Below, in pieces: positions 61,975 through 64,000 of a DNA stretch of 64,000 nt (positions are counted from its first letter, which is position 1; every line of letters starts with the position of its first letter). The stretch is from contig NZ_CP114039.1 in NCBI RefSeq assembly GCF_026965535.1, positions 5,828,001 through 5,892,000 on the forward strand, given 5' to 3'. This DNA is from Corallococcus sp. NCRR. Its GTDB lineage: Bacteria > Myxococcota > Myxococcia > Myxococcales > Myxococcaceae. The translations under genes were made by a program, and so were the position numbers. The notes beneath the pieces are model-generated. The model was given only the letters and a program-made list of their open reading frames with translations, did no database searches and was not told the DNA's origin.

Positions 61975-62898
61975 TTATCCCACCTTTGGGGGGACCTCGG
62001 CGGTTTCCACCCCCAGCCGCTCCCTCAGGAAGCGCTCCACCCGCAGCTCCACCAGCCCCGGGACTTCCAGTGGGGCGGTATGGGTGCCCTCGGAAATCAT
62101 CAGGAGTTCAGAGGAGGGGATGCGCTCGGCCATCTTCCGGGACAGCCAGCCGGGGGTGAACCGGTCCTTCTCCCCGGCGACCACCAGGGTGGGGACGTCC
62201 ACGTGGACCAGGTGGTCCTCGGCGGTGTGGTTGGCCAGCGAGTCCAGGGTGCGCACGAAGACGACGGGGTCCATCCGGGCCAGGTGCGTGAAGTAGGGGG
62301 CCAGGTCGTTTCGCGCGATGAGTTCCGGGTTCATCTCCAGGCGGATGGCCAGTTGGACCACCAGTTCCGTGGTCAGCGCCCCGTGCACGATGCGCGCGGT
62401 GTGCCGGGGGAAGCGCTCCACCGCGGCCCTCAAGGTCGGGAAGAGGCGCTTGAGCAGCGTGGAGTCATGGAAGGTGTCCAGCGGCATGCCGTAGCTGCCG
62501 CACACCAGCACCAGCCCCTCCACGCGCCGGGCGTAGCGGCGGTGGAACTCCAGCGCCACCTGGACGCCCATGGAGTGGCCGAAGAGGACGGCCTTGTCCA
62601 TGCCCGCCGCGTCCATCACCCGCGCCATGTCGTCGCAGGTGTACGCCATGCCAATGCGCGTGCGGTCCGTGGGGACGGTGCTCTTGCCGTGGCCCCGGTA
62701 GTGCCAGCGCAGCACGCGGTGGCGCCGGCCCAGGTAGGGCAGCAGGTACTTCCACGCGAAGCCGTCACAGCCCAGGCCGTCGCAGAGGACCATGCCCGGG
62801 GCGCCGTCCCCCCGCACCTGGTAGTAGAGGTCCGCGCCGTCCGGCACCCGCAGCGAGTCCTGCCGGAAGGAGACCGCCTGTCCATGCGGTGCGCTCAC
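61975..62898 (-). CDS. alpha/beta-hydrolase family protein
   Basis: A 307-residue serine hydrolase-fold protein. The nucleophile elbow is LFGHSMGVQ with Ser109; Asp in VAGEKDRFTPG and His in SEGTHTAPLE complete the triad. The HG region (CDGLGCDGFAW) and the helical cap are as in esterases and lactonases. Substrate unknown. GTG at 62898 overlaps the upstream regulator's stop (GTGA), so it is the regulator's operon partner. Confidence 0.85.
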   Translation of the reverse strand: MSAPHGQAVSFRQDSLRVPDGADLYYQVRGDGAPGMVLCDGLGCDGFAWKYLLPYLGRRHRVLRWHYRGHGKSTVPTDRTRIGMAYTCDDMARVMDAAGMDKAVLFGHSMGVQVALEFHRRYARRVEGLVLVCGSYGMPLDTFHDSTLLKRLFPTLRAAVERFPRHTARIVHGALTTELVVQLAIRLEMNPELIARNDLAPYFTHLARMDPVVFVRTLDSLANHTAEDHLVHVDVPTLVVAGEKDRFTPGWLSRKMAERIPSSELLMISEGTHTAPLEVPGLVELRVERFLRERLGVETAEVPPKVG

Positions 62899-64000
62899 GC
62901 CTCCACCTCGTCCGTGTCCAGTCCTTCGGGGATGCCCTTGTCCAGCCCGTAGCGGGAGATCTTCAAGAGCAGGTTGGAGCGGCTGATGCCCAGCTCCCGA
63001 GACAGCCGGCTCTTGTTGTAGCGGGTGCGCACCAGGCCCTGGTGGATCATCTCCTTCTCCAGGGACTCCACCGCCTCGTGCAGCTTTCCGTGCGCGCGCG
63101 GGGCGATGAAGGGCCCGCCGCCAGGGACCACCGCGTCGCGGATGCGGCTGGAGAGCAGCTCCGCGGGGATGGTCTCCAGCTCGCCGCCCAGCACGAGCAG
63201 CCGCTCGATTTCATTCTCCAGCTCGCGGATGTTCCCGGGCCACGCGTACGCGCCCAGGATGCCCAGGGCCTCCGGCGCCAGGCCCCGAGCGCGCTGGCCC
63301 TCGCGGTGGTGCTTGCGCAGGAAGTGGTCGATGAGCACGGGCAGGTCGTCCTTGCGCTCGCGCAGGGGCGGCAGCTGCAGGCGGATGACGTTGATGCGGT
63401 AGAAGAGGTCCTCGCGGAACTCGCCGCGCTTCACCAGTTCGCCCAGGTCCTTGTGGGTGGCGGCGATGACGCGCACGTCGACCTCGCGGGAGTGGGTGCC
63501 GCCCACGGGCAGGAAGGTGCCCTCCTGGAGCACGCGCAGCAGCTTCACCTGGAGGGCGGGGGACATGTCGCCCACCTCGTCCAGGAAGAAGGTGCCCTGG
63601 TCCGCGACCTCGAAGAGCCCCTTCTTGTCCTTGAGCGCGCCGGTGAAGGCGCCCCGGGTGTGCCCGAAGAGGGCGCTCTCCAGCAGGTTGTCGTTGAAGG
63701 CGGAGCAGTTCTGCACGACGAACGGCTTGTCCTTGCGCGGGCCGTTGTGGTGGATGGCGCGCGCCACCAGCTCCTTGCCCGTGCCGGACTCGCCGTTGAT
63801 GAGGACGGTGGAGTCGGAGTGGGCCACCTTCTCCATCAGGCGGAACACTTCGTTCATGGCCCCGGAGCGGCCGATGATCTTCTCGAAGCGGTAGCGGTTG
63901 GACAGCTCGGAGGCCATGGACTGGATGGTCTCCTCCTTGCGCGTGAGCTCCACCTCCTGGTTGGCGATCTCCGTGACCGCGAACTCCAGGAGGTCCGACA
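62895..64000 (-). CDS. sigma-54-dependent transcriptional activator (NtrC family), N-terminus cut by window edge
   Basis: 368 codons remain and the frame is open at the right edge. Visible parts: a helical linker, the AAA+ domain (ESGTGKELVARAIH Walker A, the sigma-54-contacting GAFTGA loop, FLDEVGDM Walker B, YAWPGNIRELENEIERLL) and a C-terminal Fis-type HTH (YNKSRLSRELGISRSNLL). It should activate sigma-54 promoters, such as the one before the RpoH-like sigma gene in this window, although no link is shown. The input domain lies outside the window. Confidence 0.92.
   Translation of the reverse strand, partial: SDLLEFAVTEIANQEVELTRKEETIQSMASELSNRYRFEKIIGRSGAMNEVFRLMEKVAHSDSTVLINGESGTGKELVARAIHHNGPRKDKPFVVQNCSAFNDNLLESALFGHTRGAFTGALKDKKGLFEVADQGTFFLDEVGDMSPALQVKLLRVLQEGTFLPVGGTHSREVDVRVIAATHKDLGELVKRGEFREDLFYRINVIRLQLPPLRERKDDLPVLIDHFLRKHHREGQRARGLAPEALGILGAYAWPGNIRELENEIERLLVLGGELETIPAELLSSRIRDAVVPGGGPFIAPRAHGKLHEAVESLEKEMIHQGLVRTRYNKSRLSRELGISRSNLLLKISRYGLDKGIPEGLDTDEVEA

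Overview
The window is high-GC chromosomal DNA from a fruiting myxobacterium of the Myxococcaceae (Corallococcus or Myxococcus type). The evidence is a complete eight-gene block matching the Nfs spore-coat machinery (a paralogue of the Glt gliding machinery), two Ser/Thr protein kinases, a sigma-54 activator, a sigma-54-type promoter in front of an RpoH-like sigma factor, and many TPR, HEAT and zinc-ribbon proteins. All identifications come from reading the sequence; no database search was run.

Layout. 1-1490: scar of an integrative element, made of a truncated IS256-type transposase, a broken tyrosine recombinase and a tRNA/tmRNA 3'-end-like stretch abutting the next gene. 1490-8680: Ser/Thr kinase (-), ABC-F ATPase (+), GspC (-), secreted M35-type metalloprotease (-), zinc-ribbon protein (-). 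8730-19418: membrane histidine kinase, Slt-type lytic transglycosylase, APC permease, secreted protein, MBL-fold protein plus soluble kinase, VOC protein. 19419-20950: a visibly AT-richer islet with one TIR-domain gene. 21017-27425: selA/HNH pair, MinD-like ATPase/J-domain-HTH pair, a small helical protein and an RluD-type pseudouridine synthase. 27406-40362, mostly minus strand: HD-GYP-like and HEAT proteins sharing an N-terminal module, Bor-like lipoprotein, OPT transporter, RpoH-like sigma factor, the MoxR/DUF58/TgpA-type operon, a STAS protein and a second lytic transglycosylase. 40657-44271: small membrane protein, zinc-ribbon protein, HupE/UreJ protein, two proteins of unknown function and a solitary rplC.

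44609-56919 holds nfsA to nfsH. By analogy with Myxococcus xanthus these would form an envelope-spanning machine: outer-membrane barrels NfsA, NfsB and NfsH, periplasmic or lipoprotein TPR components NfsC, NfsD and NfsE, small periplasmic NfsF, and the inner-membrane FHA/TonB-like NfsG. In M. xanthus this machine works with the AglRQS motor to assemble the spore coat. Here two strong hairpins split the block into nfsABC, nfsDEFG and nfsH, which suggests unequal expression of parts long treated as one unit.

56926-64000: Asp/Glu racemase with an AraC regulator, a DUF3224 protein, a secreted protein, typA/bipA, an alpha/beta hydrolase, and a sigma-54 activator that runs off the right edge. No CRISPR array, complete tRNA, rRNA or biosynthetic gene cluster was seen. 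Several core promoters are readable, including a near-leaderless one for the first kinase. The strongest leads are the TIR islet, the sigma-54-controlled sigma factor, the segmented nfs locus, the J-domain protein without HPD, and the HD/HEAT pair.
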